Positions 1 to 8,777 are shown, counted from the stretch's first letter. The stretch is DNA of 64,000 nucleotides from Gilvibacter sp. (GCF_013214815.1 NZ_JABSPU010000007.1:1-64000); one strand, 5' to 3'. Translations and numbers: made by a program. The notes: generated by a model from the letters alone, not told the origin.

Positions 1-396
1 GGAGTTAGCTCCGTCATTATTTAGGCCTGAACTCGCTCCTAAAAATATAGAGGACCCATCAGTTATTCCGTCTGTGAGTTCGTTGATCTGTTGAGCGCCG
101 CTACCAGAAATACTGTCCCAAGCAGTGGTGCCGTTGTTCCAGAAGTAGAATCCTGGAGGGTTACCACCATCTGTGGTGGTTAAGTAAACAAGCATGCCGT
201 GTTGTGCAGCTGCTGGGTCTGTGGTTGGAAAGGTGTCGATCCGAGGAATCAATAAACCGTCTGTGTTAGCAGGTGTTGCTTGATTACTGGCAGTAATATC
301 TAAACTGGCGCTTGGTGAAAGATTGTTGATCCCAACTTGGGCGTTAAGATTAAGAGCCAACAGGGCAAAAATCACTAGGGGTAAAATTCGTTTCAT
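1..396 (-). CDS. secreted surface protein, N-terminal part (runs off window)
   Basis: This open frame is not in the ORF track because it runs off the left edge. Reading from the ATG at 396 gives 132 codons without a stop. Residues 1-20 are a signal peptide (MKRILPLVIFALLALNLNAQ). Next comes the motif VGINNLSPSASLDI, then GLLIPRID and a stretch with 'GFYFWNN', the pattern seen at the start of many flavobacterial secreted proteins with tail-fibre-like or trimeric-adhesin-like architecture. The C-terminal domain is outside the window, so the function (adhesin, S74-peptidase-type fibre or other) cannot be decided. A pair of 21-bp-spaced direct repeats lies 116-150 bp upstream and suggests control by the neighbouring LytTR regulator (inference). 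Confidence 0.75.
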   Translation of the reverse strand, partial: MKRILPLVIFALLALNLNAQVGINNLSPSASLDITASNQATPANTDGLLIPRIDTFPTTDPAAAQHGMLVYLTTTDGGNPPGFYFWNNGTTAWDSISGSGAQQINELTDGITDGSSIFLGASSGLNNDGANS

Positions 397-511
397 GCGA
401 TTGTGTTTTGAAATTTTTACCGAAGCAAAAGCAGGAGTAGGTAGGGCATAAAAAGGTGGGGGATGACCTTTTCTGACACCTAAAGTAGTGTGGCTTAATG
501 CCTTGCCCAAT

Positions 512-546
512 AATTTTTAGTGAAGGCTACCGAATTTTTAGTGAAG
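512..546 (-). promoter_or_regulatory. putative LytTR operator, pair A (two direct repeats, 21-bp period)
   Basis: Two identical 14-mers, AATTTTTAGTGAAG on the + strand, lie at 512-525 and 533-546. The start-to-start distance is exactly 21 bp, two helical turns. The site lies between the end of the sensor kinase gene and the surface protein gene that starts at 396. LytTR-family regulators such as AgrA, ComE and AlgR bind paired direct repeats with about this spacing. Assignment to the adjacent LytTR regulator is inference, supported by a second pair with the same core and period upstream of that regulator's own gene. Confidence 0.55.
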
Positions 547-2457
547 CTAGCTTAGCAAGTTGAATTTGGTGATTTCAAGACTCGCTATAGTACCCTGAGC
601 AGGCGCCGGACTGAAGGTTAGGTTGGCCTTGAGTTTTTTAGAAAGCGCTTTCATCAGCTTAATTCCAAAGGAACTTTCTGCCACCTCATCGGGCATACCT
701 TGACCGTTATCTTCAAGTTCTAAAACCAAGGAATCGCCTTTTTGGTCAAAGCGCAATTGCATCTCACTGGTATCCTTGACCTCTGGAAAAGCGTGCTTGA
801 GCACGTTGGTAATGAGTTCATTGAGGATCAATCCAATGGGAGTGATGGTTTCTATATCAAGCACCATAGGTTTGATGTCTGTAGCATATTTAATCGGCTT
901 ACTTTTAAACTGATGGGATTCAAAAATGTCACGAGTAAGATCTTCAAAATACTCCTTGGTATTAATGCCCACTAGTTGATCCTTATTGTAGAGTTTTTGA
1001 TGGATCAGCACCATTGAACGCACCCGGTTTTGGGCTTCTTTTATAGCGAGTTGGGCTTCTTTGTCTTCAATATTTTCAGATTGCAAATAGAGCAAGGAAG
1101 ACACAATTTGAAAGCTGTTCTTTACGCGGTGATGAATTTCTTTGAGTAAGACGTTCTTTTCATCTAAAGTGGTTTCCAAAAGAGATTTTTGACGTGCGAG
1201 TATTTTATTCTTTTGACGGTTCTTATACAAAAAATAGAGTACGAGTAACAGTACTAAGCCACCCGCCCATAGTAAGGCGGTCAAAAACTTCTTATTGGCC
1301 TCGGTGCGCTGCAGTTCAAGTTCCTTTTCTTGGGTTTGATATTTGACCTCGTAGTCGGCAATCTTAGCGAGAACCTCAGAGTTTCTCAGACTGTCCTCCA
1401 TCGCTTTTTGGTCCAAAAGGATGTTGTAAGCACCTTCATAATTGTTCATCGCTAAATAAACGCGTTGCAACATTTGTCGCTCACTGGTATTCCCGTATAA
1501 ATAGTTGGCAGCGGTAAGCTTTTCAATAGTGTTGTTTAGATGGGGTAGGGCTCTTTCTGGTTGGCCTGATTTTAAAAATGCTCTGGATATGGCGATGGTA
1601 CATACAGAAAGTGCATTGTAGTTGGACAGACTGTCGGAGACTCTAATAATATTCTCTAAGTTGGCTATAGCCTCCTCAGAAGAATCATCGAGCAGGACTT
1701 GATCTATTGGTAAATGATAATCTGGAGTGTTCAGGGTCTTCTCCTTGTAATAGGCTGAGAGTTGTTCTGTAAAATAGGTCAAACGATCTAATTGATCCAC
1801 CTGCTTGTAGAAGTCTACTATTAGAAATAACAAAAACCCTCGCCTTCTGTGGTTGGGAATATCAGCAATGGCGCTCCAAGCTTTTTCTAAATACACTCCT
1901 TGGGCTTCGTAATTGCCCAAAATATGCTCAATATCCGAACGCATACGGTAAACGATCTCATACAGATCCCTAGGAATATCCTGATACTGCGCCAAGATGT
2001 TTTCCGCTTGATTGTTGTAAAGCGAAGCAGAATCGACCTTAGCAACGTTGATATAATGCGCAGTTAAGGAAGATAAACAGTCAAAGGTCAACGTGGGATC
2101 CCCATAGGATTCAGACATCGCTAGACTTTGCTTGCGTAACTTTAAAGAGGCTGCTACATCTCCTTTACGCAAATAGAAGGGCGCAAAATTCAAGTTGGTG
2201 TTGATCATGACCTCTGGTAGATCTGAGATTGAATCCATGATTTGATGCACGCGTATTGGGTCTTTACTGCGGATGTAGGATCGGGATAAATCATAGGAGG
2301 CATCAATGATCTGATCCTTAGGAAGCTCAAGAATACTATCTATTTGTTGTTTTATAGTTTCTGGACTTATTGATTGTGCAATTACTTGCCCGGTAAAAAG
2401 CGTTAGAATAATAATCAGGCTTGTGAGTGCCTTGGTGGGGGTTTTCATAAATTTCAT
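547..2457 (-). CDS. TPR-containing sensor histidine kinase (HisKA_2 type)
   Basis: Membrane sensor kinase of a two-component system. Residues 1-28 form a signal peptide. Residues 30-370 are helical and look like degenerate TPR repeats, so the sensor domain is periplasmic. A single membrane segment lies at about 392-412, followed by a short coiled coil. The phosphoacceptor region is EIHHRVKNSFQIVSSLL with the histidine near residue 442. This is the HisKA_2 family, which carries HATPase_c-like N (NELITNVLKHAF) and G1 (DNGQGMP) boxes. The gene follows the response regulator with no spacing: the regulator's stop codon ends at 2458 and this ATG is 2457-2455. A second in-frame ATG (MKTPTKAL, three codons later) is an equally possible start. 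The ligand is unknown. Confidence 0.9.
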   Translation of the reverse strand: MKFMKTPTKALTSLIIILTLFTGQVIAQSISPETIKQQIDSILELPKDQIIDASYDLSRSYIRSKDPIRVHQIMDSISDLPEVMINTNLNFAPFYLRKGDVAASLKLRKQSLAMSESYGDPTLTFDCLSSLTAHYINVAKVDSASLYNNQAENILAQYQDIPRDLYEIVYRMRSDIEHILGNYEAQGVYLEKAWSAIADIPNHRRRGFLLFLIVDFYKQVDQLDRLTYFTEQLSAYYKEKTLNTPDYHLPIDQVLLDDSSEEAIANLENIIRVSDSLSNYNALSVCTIAISRAFLKSGQPERALPHLNNTIEKLTAANYLYGNTSERQMLQRVYLAMNNYEGAYNILLDQKAMEDSLRNSEVLAKIADYEVKYQTQEKELELQRTEANKKFLTALLWAGGLVLLLVLYFLYKNRQKNKILARQKSLLETTLDEKNVLLKEIHHRVKNSFQIVSSLLYLQSENIEDKEAQLAIKEAQNRVRSMVLIHQKLYNKDQLVGINTKEYFEDLTRDIFESHQFKSKPIKYATDIKPMVLDIETITPIGLILNELITNVLKHAFPEVKDTSEMQLRFDQKGDSLVLELEDNGQGMPDEVAESSFGIKLMKALSKKLKANLTFSPAPAQGTIASLEITKFNLLS

Positions 2458-3147
2458 TTAACGTCGGCTCATCAAAGTTTCAACTTCAGATCGGTTTTTA
2501 GTACTCATAGGTAAATCTTCTTCACCCAAAAACACACTGTCTTTGGTCACGGCAGTGACCTGATCAATATTCACTACATAAGATCGGTGAATGCGTACAA
2601 ATCGATCATCGGTAAGACCTTGCATTTGTTTTTTTAAAGTGTGCGGTAATAAATAGGTCTGTTTTTCAGTTACGATATAGCAGTAATTGTCGTAGGCTTT
2701 TAAGTACTTGATACTTTCTTTGGCGAGTTTATGCGTGCGTCCATTAACCCGAATGATCAAGGGTGATGGTGGGGTTTGTTTTTTAAGCTGATGCCAAGCC
2801 AATTCTATATTGCTCCTCAAACCGGACTCCGTAAACGGTTTGGCAATAAATCCTGAGGGATGTACCTCTTTGATTCGATCAATAGTATTCGGATCGGCCT
2901 GCGAGGTGAGAAATAAATAGGGAATCCTTTGTCGGTCTAAATGAGCTGCCAGATCGATACCGTCTTTCTCACCGTCCAGTTGAATGTCCAAAAGTACCAG
3001 ATCAACCGAATTTTGAGCTAATACTTTTTGAGCACTCTCATAACTGTCGGCGTCACCAATGACCCGATAACCCTGTTTTTCAAGTGCGGTTTCAATGGTC
3101 ACTGCGATCAGTGGTTCGTCCTCTACGATTAGAATTTTAATTGACAT
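2458..3147 (-). CDS. LytTR-family response regulator
   Basis: DNA-binding partner of the adjacent sensor kinase. Residues 1-120 are a receiver domain with the acidic pocket VEDEP, phosphoacceptor Asp54 (VLLDIQL) and the conserved K of FIAKPF. Residues of about 128-229 are a LytTR DNA-binding domain (ESIKYLKAYDNYCYI, RIHRSYVVNID). The 229-residue length is normal for the family. It is first in a two-gene operon with the kinase. LytTR proteins recognise paired direct repeats spaced about two turns apart. Such a pair is found 50-83 bp upstream of this start (3196-3230), and a second pair precedes the surface protein gene at 396. Autoregulation is therefore likely but is inferred. Confidence 0.93.
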   Translation of the reverse strand: MSIKILIVEDEPLIAVTIETALEKQGYRVIGDADSYESAQKVLAQNSVDLVLLDIQLDGEKDGIDLAAHLDRQRIPYLFLTSQADPNTIDRIKEVHPSGFIAKPFTESGLRSNIELAWHQLKKQTPPSPLIIRVNGRTHKLAKESIKYLKAYDNYCYIVTEKQTYLLPHTLKKQMQGLTDDRFVRIHRSYVVNIDQVTAVTKDSVFLGEEDLPMSTKNRSEVETLMSRR

Positions 3148-3474
3148 TGTTGCTAAAACTCGTGTTAAGCTACTGAATCTAATTCGTTTGGGCCTAATTT
3201 TTTAGTTAGCGCGGCTGATTTTTTAGTGAATGAAGAACAAAAGTCAAGGGCAAAAATGCAGAAAATAGAAAAGCTGCCATAAATGACAGCTTTTCGCCCC
3301 AAATTTGATCGATTACCCGAAGGCATCAACCTACTTATGTAACTCAAAGATAATAAATTATTACGGCTAAACCGTAATAATGTTTGGACTTCTTATTGAA
3401 AAACAGGGTTTTACCTCTGGGAAAAGTAGGAAGACACTGTAGCTGATTTTCTGAGTTTGTATTAAAGTCTGGTC
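3148..3474. other. intergenic region with hairpins between two minus-strand operons
   Basis: This 327-base gene-free stretch holds, besides the LytTR repeats, a 10-bp perfect inverted repeat with a 5-base loop (ATTATTACGG/CCGTAATAAT, 3357-3381). It also holds a stronger hairpin at 3268-3295 with arms GAAAAGCTG/CAGCTTTTC. Read on the minus strand, the second hairpin is followed by a pyrimidine-rich tract (CTTTTCTATTTTC) and could terminate the upstream mannosidase/asparaginase operon. A -7-like TATCTTTG lies at 3352-3345 (minus). The 60-codon ORF listed here has no coding features and is not accepted. Confidence 0.5.
3196..3230 (-). promoter_or_regulatory. putative LytTR operator, pair B (autoregulatory site)
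   Basis: AATTTTTTAGTTAG (3196-3209) and GATTTTTTAGTGAA (3217-3230) share the core TTTTTTAGT with an exact 21-bp period. They lie 50-83 bp upstream of the LytTR regulator gene. The core and period match pair A. Possible -7 elements on the minus strand lie both upstream (GACTTTTG, TATCTTTG) and downstream (TAGATTCA), so whether the site would activate or repress cannot be told. Confidence 0.55.
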
Positions 3475-4470
3475 TTAGGCTTCCTTGTTAAAGTAGTCAG
3501 ACTCAAAGTTTTTATTTTCTGCAGCATTATGCTGAGTAGTCCAAAATCCTTTGTGAATGGCAAAATAGCCCGTTTCCCCTTTTTTATTCATGGCGATATA
3601 GCCCACTTGGAAGTCTTTATAGTTGCTTCCAGGTTTTGAAACGATACGCTTAATAGCCTCTTCACAAGCCTCTTGAGGGGATTTGCCTTGTCGCATAAGC
3701 TCTACAATAAGAAAACTACCTACTGTTTTGACCACTTCTTCACCTAAACCGGTAGCTACTGCAGCTCCCACCTCATTGTCCACAAAGAGTCCAGAGCCAA
3801 TAATAGGACTGTCTCCCACACGGCCTTGCATTTTATAGGCTAAGCCACTGGTGGTGCAGCCCCCGGCAAGGGTTCCATCTTTATCCATGACTAACATTCC
3901 AATAGTGTCGTGGTTCTCAATATTGATAATGGGTTTGTACTTAGAGGTTTCTTTCCATTTTTCCCAGGCTGCGCGAGATTCTGGGGTAAGCAGATCCTCC
4001 GCTTCCAAACCAATAGCTCTGGCGTGCATTTCTGCTCCTTGTCCGGCCAGCATTACGTGCGGGGTGTCTTCCATCACGGAACGTGCTACTGTAATGGCAT
4101 GAGTTGTGTTTTTAAGATAAACCACAGATCCGCAGTTGCCCGTATGATCCATGATACAGGCGTCTAAGGTCACATTACCATCACGATCTGGCAAGCCCCC
4201 TTTACCCACAGAGGAGTTTTTTACATCAGCTTCTTCTATTTTGCAACCGGCTTCAACGGCATCCAATGCGGAGTTACCCGCAGCTAGACTTTCCCAAGCG
4301 GCCTTGGTTGCATTGTTAACATTCCAAGTGGCTAAAACTAGTGGTCCTCCAGGACCAGTCTCATCGGTTGGGGCTTCTTGTGAGTTCTCAGCACAGCTCA
4401 TTGCAGCTGCTGGAATACCGAGAGCCAAACTGCCCAAAGAAGTATTCTTTAAAAAGGTTCTGCGTTTCAT
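3475..4470 (-). CDS. N4-(beta-N-acetylglucosaminyl)-L-asparaginase (glycosylasparaginase, Ntn hydrolase)
   Basis: Cleaves the GlcNAc-asparagine bond of N-linked glycopeptides. It belongs to the T2/aspartylglucosaminidase family of Ntn hydrolases, which self-cleave to expose an N-terminal threonine. The sequence shows the cleavage motif HDTIGMLV with Asp188-Thr189 and, later, the substrate-pocket region GRVGDSPIIGSG. The N-terminus is MKRRTFLKNT, a twin-arginine-like signal, followed by AAAMSC, so the protein is exported and may be a lipoprotein. Length (331 aa) is normal. It lies 9 bp downstream of the GH92 mannosidase and is probably co-transcribed with it. Mannose trimming and release of the core sugar-asparagine bond make biochemical sense together. 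Confidence 0.93.
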   Translation of the reverse strand: MKRRTFLKNTSLGSLALGIPAAAMSCAENSQEAPTDETGPGGPLVLATWNVNNATKAAWESLAAGNSALDAVEAGCKIEEADVKNSSVGKGGLPDRDGNVTLDACIMDHTGNCGSVVYLKNTTHAITVARSVMEDTPHVMLAGQGAEMHARAIGLEAEDLLTPESRAAWEKWKETSKYKPIINIENHDTIGMLVMDKDGTLAGGCTTSGLAYKMQGRVGDSPIIGSGLFVDNEVGAAVATGLGEEVVKTVGSFLIVELMRQGKSPQEACEEAIKRIVSKPGSNYKDFQVGYIAMNKKGETGYFAIHKGFWTTQHNAAENKNFESDYFNKEA

Positions 4471-4479
4471 GGTTGTGGT

Positions 4480-7413
4480 TTAATCAATTACTATTTCGTC
4501 TACAAAGATCCAAGCCTTGCCGTCGTAAGGCGCCCCGAGGTGCCATGAGGGCAAATCTCCAAGGTTTTTGGCCACGATCTTTACGTATCGCGCGCTATAT
4601 CCGTTCATACTAAAGGCTGCGGAAGCGATCTCGCTTTCATCGTCTCGAGTTGCTGAATCAAATTTTACGGCCGGAAGGTTTTTATTAAAGCTGTTGGGGT
4701 TATCAGAGATATAACATTCCACCTCTGTGGGTAGAAAGATCCAACTGCCTTGGTCTTGTAAAAAGCCTACTTTGATAGAATCTATCGCCTTAACGCTGCC
4801 CAAATCGACAATGGCAATAACATCTTGATCTTGATAGCCTTGCCATGCTCCAGTGCGGAAGTCTTCGCTGCCTCTAATTCCGTCAATTAAAGCATCATTA
4901 CCACCGGCATTGTATTGATTGGCAAATTCAGATTCCAACTTAATGCTTCGGCTAGGATCTACCTTGTAGAAGGGTGTTCTCAACACAGGGCTTTCTTGTC
5001 CGTTGAGGTTTGCATAGGTTTCTAAAACGGCATCTTCACTAAGGCTAAAAGGAGCGGTGTACTCGGCGAAATCCGCGTCATTGAGTCGATAGTAAATCAC
5101 CGCCTCTTGGTTGATGTTCTGCAAGCTTACTTCCGTCTGATTTTTAAAGGCGATCTCTCCTGCGGAGATGAACGGTGGTGTAACCACCAATTGATCGTCA
5201 ATTCTCGCTGTCGGGAGCTGCTCAGCAGCGGTGCCCCAAGTTCCCGGTTGTGGGCCCATATCAAATTCGATCCAACCGCCGTCAATTAACTCCTCATGCC
5301 ATAGATAGGATCGATCCAATGGTTTTTCATTCAGACGAACCGCTTGAATGTATGGGTTTTCCATAGAAAAATCGTTGACAATGACCGTAAAGCTTTTGCC
5401 ACTTTCCAAGTTGATGGTCGCTTTTTCCATAAGAGGAGTCCCAATAATGTACTGATTACTCGCCGGGGTGACGGGATAGAATCCTAAAGCGCTAAATACA
5501 TACCAAGCGCTCATCTGTCCGCAGTCTTCATTACCCGAAATTCCATCTGGCGTGTTGGTGTAAAGGGTAGTACCTATCTCTTGGACGTACTTCTGAGTCT
5601 TCTCTGGTTTGCCCACAAAGTTGTACAGGTAGGCCATATGATGACTCGGTTCATTTCCGTGTGCATATTGACCAATAAGACCTGTAATGTCTGCCTGATC
5701 ACGCCCTGAAGTTTCCGTTTTGGCCGTGAATAGCTGATCCAAATGCTCTTCAAAAGCCTGCGGGCCACCCATAAGGTCAATCAAGCCATTGATGTCTTGC
5801 GGAACATACAAGCTGTACTGCCACGCATTGGCCTCGGTATAATTGAAATTGACCTCATAAGGATCAAAAGGAGTAAACCATTGGTTTCTGAATCGGCCTT
5901 GCATAAATCCAGTCTCCGGGTTGAAAACATTTTTGTAATTCTGAGCTCTGCGGATGTAATTATTGTAGTCCTCTCTTTCGCCCATTTCTTGAGCCATTTG
6001 TGCAATGGTCCAGTCATCATAAGCGTATTCTAGCGTTTTGGACACAGATTCACTCTCTTGCTCCATAGGGACATAGCCAAACTCTTTGTATCCTTCAAGA
6101 CCCAAATGATCACGTGTAGCACTGTGTTTCATAGCTTCCAATGCCAGATCAGTATCGTAATCACGCAAACCTTTCATATAGGCGTCTGCAATCACAGGAA
6201 TGCCGTGATAGCCGATCATACAACCTGTATAATTGGCGCTGAGATCCCAAATTGGAATTATCCCCCCTTCTTGGTATTTGGCGAGCATAGTCTTGACAAA
6301 ATCGTTGGTGCGCTCTTGTTCAAATATCGTATAAAGTGGATGTGCAGCTCGGTAGGTATCCCACAATGAGAAAACCGTGTAATAATTGAAATCGGCTTGA
6401 TGAATCTCTAAATCCATTCCGCGATAACGGCCGTCCACATCTTGATACAAATTAGGTGCGAGCATGCTGTGATAAAGGGAAGTGTAAAAGTTGAAAAGCG
6501 CTTCTTCATTTTGGTTTTCAACCACGATCTTTTGTAATTGGGCTTCCCATTTTTCCTCGGCACGAGCGCGGAGTTGATCAAAGGTCAGTTCACCTACTTC
6601 CGCCTCGGCGTTGGCTTTTGCACCTTCCTCATCAACGGCAGATATTCCCACGGTCACATAAAGCGGTTCTTCATCATTCTTGTCAAACTCTAAGGCCGCT
6701 TTGCGCTTTTTCAATCCATTTCTCAAAAAAGTCGATTGCTTGACCGGCTTGGAGAATTTAATGTAGAAGAATAGGCGCTGATCTGTAGCCCAGGCCTCAG
6801 AGAATCGATACCCACTGAACTCTGTAGTGGAGATTTGCTCCATATCAAATTCCAAGAGTTTGTCTCGGTGGTCCAGATCAATGACAATAAACTGGCGTAC
6901 GTCTTTGTCAAACTCATATTTATGCATTCCGGCGCGTTCACTGGTGGTGAGGCTCACAGTGACCTTAGTGTCGTCCAGTCTGACTTGATAAAACCCTGGC
7001 GAGGCGATCTCATTCTCATGAGAGAATTTAGAACCATAACCGGCCAAACCGTTAGCACCATTATTGAAGTTCAATGAATTGGTAGGAGACAAAAGGAGGT
7101 CTCCATAGTCACTTACCCCGGTCCCACTGAGGTGGGTATGGGAGAAGCCGTAGATATAATCATCAGAATAGTGGTAGCCACTACAACCGTCCCAGCCATC
7201 TAAGCGCGTGTCTGGGCTGAGCTGCATCATTCCAAAAGGTAGGGTGGCACCAGGATACGTATGTCCATGGCCGCCTGTTCCAATAAATGGATTGACGTAG
7301 GAAATTAATTTTTTCTCTTGTTTAGCAGGGGCTGGACCTTGAGGTGAGCAGCCAATAATAAAGGCTAGCAGGAAGTATCCAAGCAGTGATCGGTACATGC
7401 GGTAGTTTTGCAC
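4480..7413 (-). CDS. GH92 family alpha-mannosidase, lipoprotein
   Basis: Exo-acting alpha-mannosidase of glycoside hydrolase family 92, calcium-dependent inverting enzymes that trim mannose from N-glycans. Family signatures are the N-terminal VNPFIGTGGHGHTYPGA, the motif ESVSKTLEYAYDDW, NEPSHHMAYLYNFVG, and DGISGNEDCGQMSAWYVFSA. The N-terminus has a lipoprotein signal (FLLAFIIGCSPQ), so it is membrane-anchored, probably at the cell surface. At 977 residues it is longer than the roughly 750-residue catalytic core. The extension holds a CHB_HEX_C-like segment (about 750-830) and a discoidin-like carbohydrate-binding domain (about 835-977). It heads a two-gene operon with the glycosylasparaginase. 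No SusC/SusD pair lies nearby, so uptake of products must rely on other loci. Confidence 0.95.
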   Translation of the reverse strand: MQNYRMYRSLLGYFLLAFIIGCSPQGPAPAKQEKKLISYVNPFIGTGGHGHTYPGATLPFGMMQLSPDTRLDGWDGCSGYHYSDDYIYGFSHTHLSGTGVSDYGDLLLSPTNSLNFNNGANGLAGYGSKFSHENEIASPGFYQVRLDDTKVTVSLTTSERAGMHKYEFDKDVRQFIVIDLDHRDKLLEFDMEQISTTEFSGYRFSEAWATDQRLFFYIKFSKPVKQSTFLRNGLKKRKAALEFDKNDEEPLYVTVGISAVDEEGAKANAEAEVGELTFDQLRARAEEKWEAQLQKIVVENQNEEALFNFYTSLYHSMLAPNLYQDVDGRYRGMDLEIHQADFNYYTVFSLWDTYRAAHPLYTIFEQERTNDFVKTMLAKYQEGGIIPIWDLSANYTGCMIGYHGIPVIADAYMKGLRDYDTDLALEAMKHSATRDHLGLEGYKEFGYVPMEQESESVSKTLEYAYDDWTIAQMAQEMGEREDYNNYIRRAQNYKNVFNPETGFMQGRFRNQWFTPFDPYEVNFNYTEANAWQYSLYVPQDINGLIDLMGGPQAFEEHLDQLFTAKTETSGRDQADITGLIGQYAHGNEPSHHMAYLYNFVGKPEKTQKYVQEIGTTLYTNTPDGISGNEDCGQMSAWYVFSALGFYPVTPASNQYIIGTPLMEKATINLESGKSFTVIVNDFSMENPYIQAVRLNEKPLDRSYLWHEELIDGGWIEFDMGPQPGTWGTAAEQLPTARIDDQLVVTPPFISAGEIAFKNQTEVSLQNINQEAVIYYRLNDADFAEYTAPFSLSEDAVLETYANLNGQESPVLRTPFYKVDPSRSIKLESEFANQYNAGGNDALIDGIRGSEDFRTGAWQGYQDQDVIAIVDLGSVKAIDSIKVGFLQDQGSWIFLPTEVECYISDNPNSFNKNLPAVKFDSATRDDESEIASAAFSMNGYSARYVKIVAKNLGDLPSWHLGAPYDGKAWIFVDEIVID

Positions 7414-7473
7414 GTGAAGTTACGAAAACCGTTAAAAAAAAGTGAAGCCTTTTAACAAGGGCCTCAAAGCCAG

Positions 7474-7481
7474 TATCTTTG
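7474..7481 (+). promoter_or_regulatory. Bacteroidetes -7 element (TATCTTTG) of the phosphoesterase gene
   Basis: TATCTTTG matches the TAnnTTTG consensus. Transcription would begin about 5-7 bases later, at or next to the ATG at 7487. This supports that start over the GTG at 7442 and implies a very short or absent leader. Confidence 0.5.
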
Positions 7482-7486
7482 TTTTT

Positions 7487-8722
7487 ATGAATATAGGATG
7501 GATCATCTTTATCGCCATTTATGTGGCGGTTGACGTATATACTTTTCAAGCCATTAAAACCATAACCAGCAACCGCTGGATTCATATTGCTTACTTTGGT
7601 GTTTCTCTCATCATCTTAGGACTTTTCATTTATCAGATCTCCGCCATGTCTGGCAATCGGGTTATGACACCGCTAAGAATGTACAGCTTTGGAACCTTCA
7701 TTGCGGTCTTTATGCCCAAGCTCTTTGTATTGGTGATTGTTTTACTAGGAGAAGACTTGGTGCGGATTGCTGTGGGCTTGTATTCTAAATTCGGAAGTCA
7801 TGAAGGCAGTTTCTATATGCCTTCTAGGCGGAAGTTTATCAGTACGATTGCTTTAGGTGCAGCTGCTATTCCTTTTGGGGCTTTGCTCTACGGAATGTTT
7901 AAAGGGCGCTATAACTATCAGGTACTAAAATATGAAATGACCTTTGAAGACCTGCCTGATGCTTTTGATGGCTATACCATTACTCAGATCAGTGATATTC
8001 ATTCGGGTAGTTTTAGTAATGCAGAAAAAGTGCAATACGCCGTAGACCTGGTCAATGAACAGAAGAGTGATGTCATTCTATTTACTGGAGATTTGGTCAA
8101 TGATCTCGCGGCAGAGATGCGTCCATGGAAAAAAGTATTCAGTACACTAACAGCTAAAGATGGTGTCTATTCCGTTTTGGGTAATCACGATTATGGAGAT
8201 TACTACAACTGGCCCAATGCAGAGGATAAAAAGAAGAACTTGGAAGAGCTCAAAAACATCCAAGCAGAAATGGGCTGGGACCTACTATTGAACGAACACC
8301 GTTTCTTGGAGCGCGACGGTCAACGCTTGGCGCTTATTGGTGTGGAGAACTGGGGTAAAGGCGGATTCAAAAAGGCTGGAGATCTACAAAAGGCAGTATC
8401 TGCGGTTGGCGCTGACGATTTTAAGATCTTGATGAGTCACGATCCTTCGCATTGGCGCGCAGAGGTTATACCGCATGAGAATCACTTCCACCTAACCCTG
8501 AGCGGGCATACCCACGGAATGCAGTTTGGTATTGAGATCCCTGGATGGGTACGCTGGTCTCCGGTCAAGTGGCGTTATGACGAATGGGCGGGCATCTATG
8601 AAGAGGCCGGGCAGTTCATCAATGTGAACCGCGGATTTGGATATATTGGCTATCCTGGGCGGGTTGGAATCTGGCCAGAAGTCTCTGTGATAACCCTTAA
8701 AAAAGGGCCTAAAACAGCATAG
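7487..8722 (+). CDS. membrane-anchored calcineurin-like metallophosphoesterase (YkuE type)
   Basis: Metal-dependent phosphoesterase tethered to the inner membrane. The N-terminal ~115 residues contain about four hydrophobic helices. The catalytic domain then shows the complete metallophosphoesterase motif set: DIHSGS, GDLVND, GNHDYGD, SHDP and GHTHGMQFG. Closest in layout is the YkuE/LpxG-like group, but the substrate is not known and could be a lipid or nucleotide. The ORF track begins at a GTG at 7442. I prefer the ATG at 7487 (MNIGWIIF) because a TATCTTTG promoter element overlaps the longer version and the ATG begins directly with the first membrane helix. It is divergent from the GH92 gene. 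Confidence 0.9.
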   Translation: MNIGWIIFIAIYVAVDVYTFQAIKTITSNRWIHIAYFGVSLIILGLFIYQISAMSGNRVMTPLRMYSFGTFIAVFMPKLFVLVIVLLGEDLVRIAVGLYSKFGSHEGSFYMPSRRKFISTIALGAAAIPFGALLYGMFKGRYNYQVLKYEMTFEDLPDAFDGYTITQISDIHSGSFSNAEKVQYAVDLVNEQKSDVILFTGDLVNDLAAEMRPWKKVFSTLTAKDGVYSVLGNHDYGDYYNWPNAEDKKKNLEELKNIQAEMGWDLLLNEHRFLERDGQRLALIGVENWGKGGFKKAGDLQKAVSAVGADDFKILMSHDPSHWRAEVIPHENHFHLTLSGHTHGMQFGIEIPGWVRWSPVKWRYDEWAGIYEEAGQFINVNRGFGYIGYPGRVGIWPEVSVITLKKGPKTA

Positions 8723-8736
8723 TTGCCCTAAAACAC

Positions 8737-8744
8737 TATATTTG
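8737..8744 (+). promoter_or_regulatory. Bacteroidetes -7 element (TATATTTG) before the thioredoxin-like gene
   Basis: TATATTTG lies 33 bases before the ATG at 8778, a usual distance. No good TTTG at -33 is seen. Confidence 0.45.
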
Positions 8745-8777
8745 TAGTATTGATCACCAATCTCATACGGGAATCAT

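Noticed and set aside
3165-3347. 60-codon minus-strand ORF between the LytTR gene and the asparaginase gene
   Set aside because: No domain or signal features; it overlaps the LytTR repeat pair and a hairpin, and reads as random coding of intergenic DNA.
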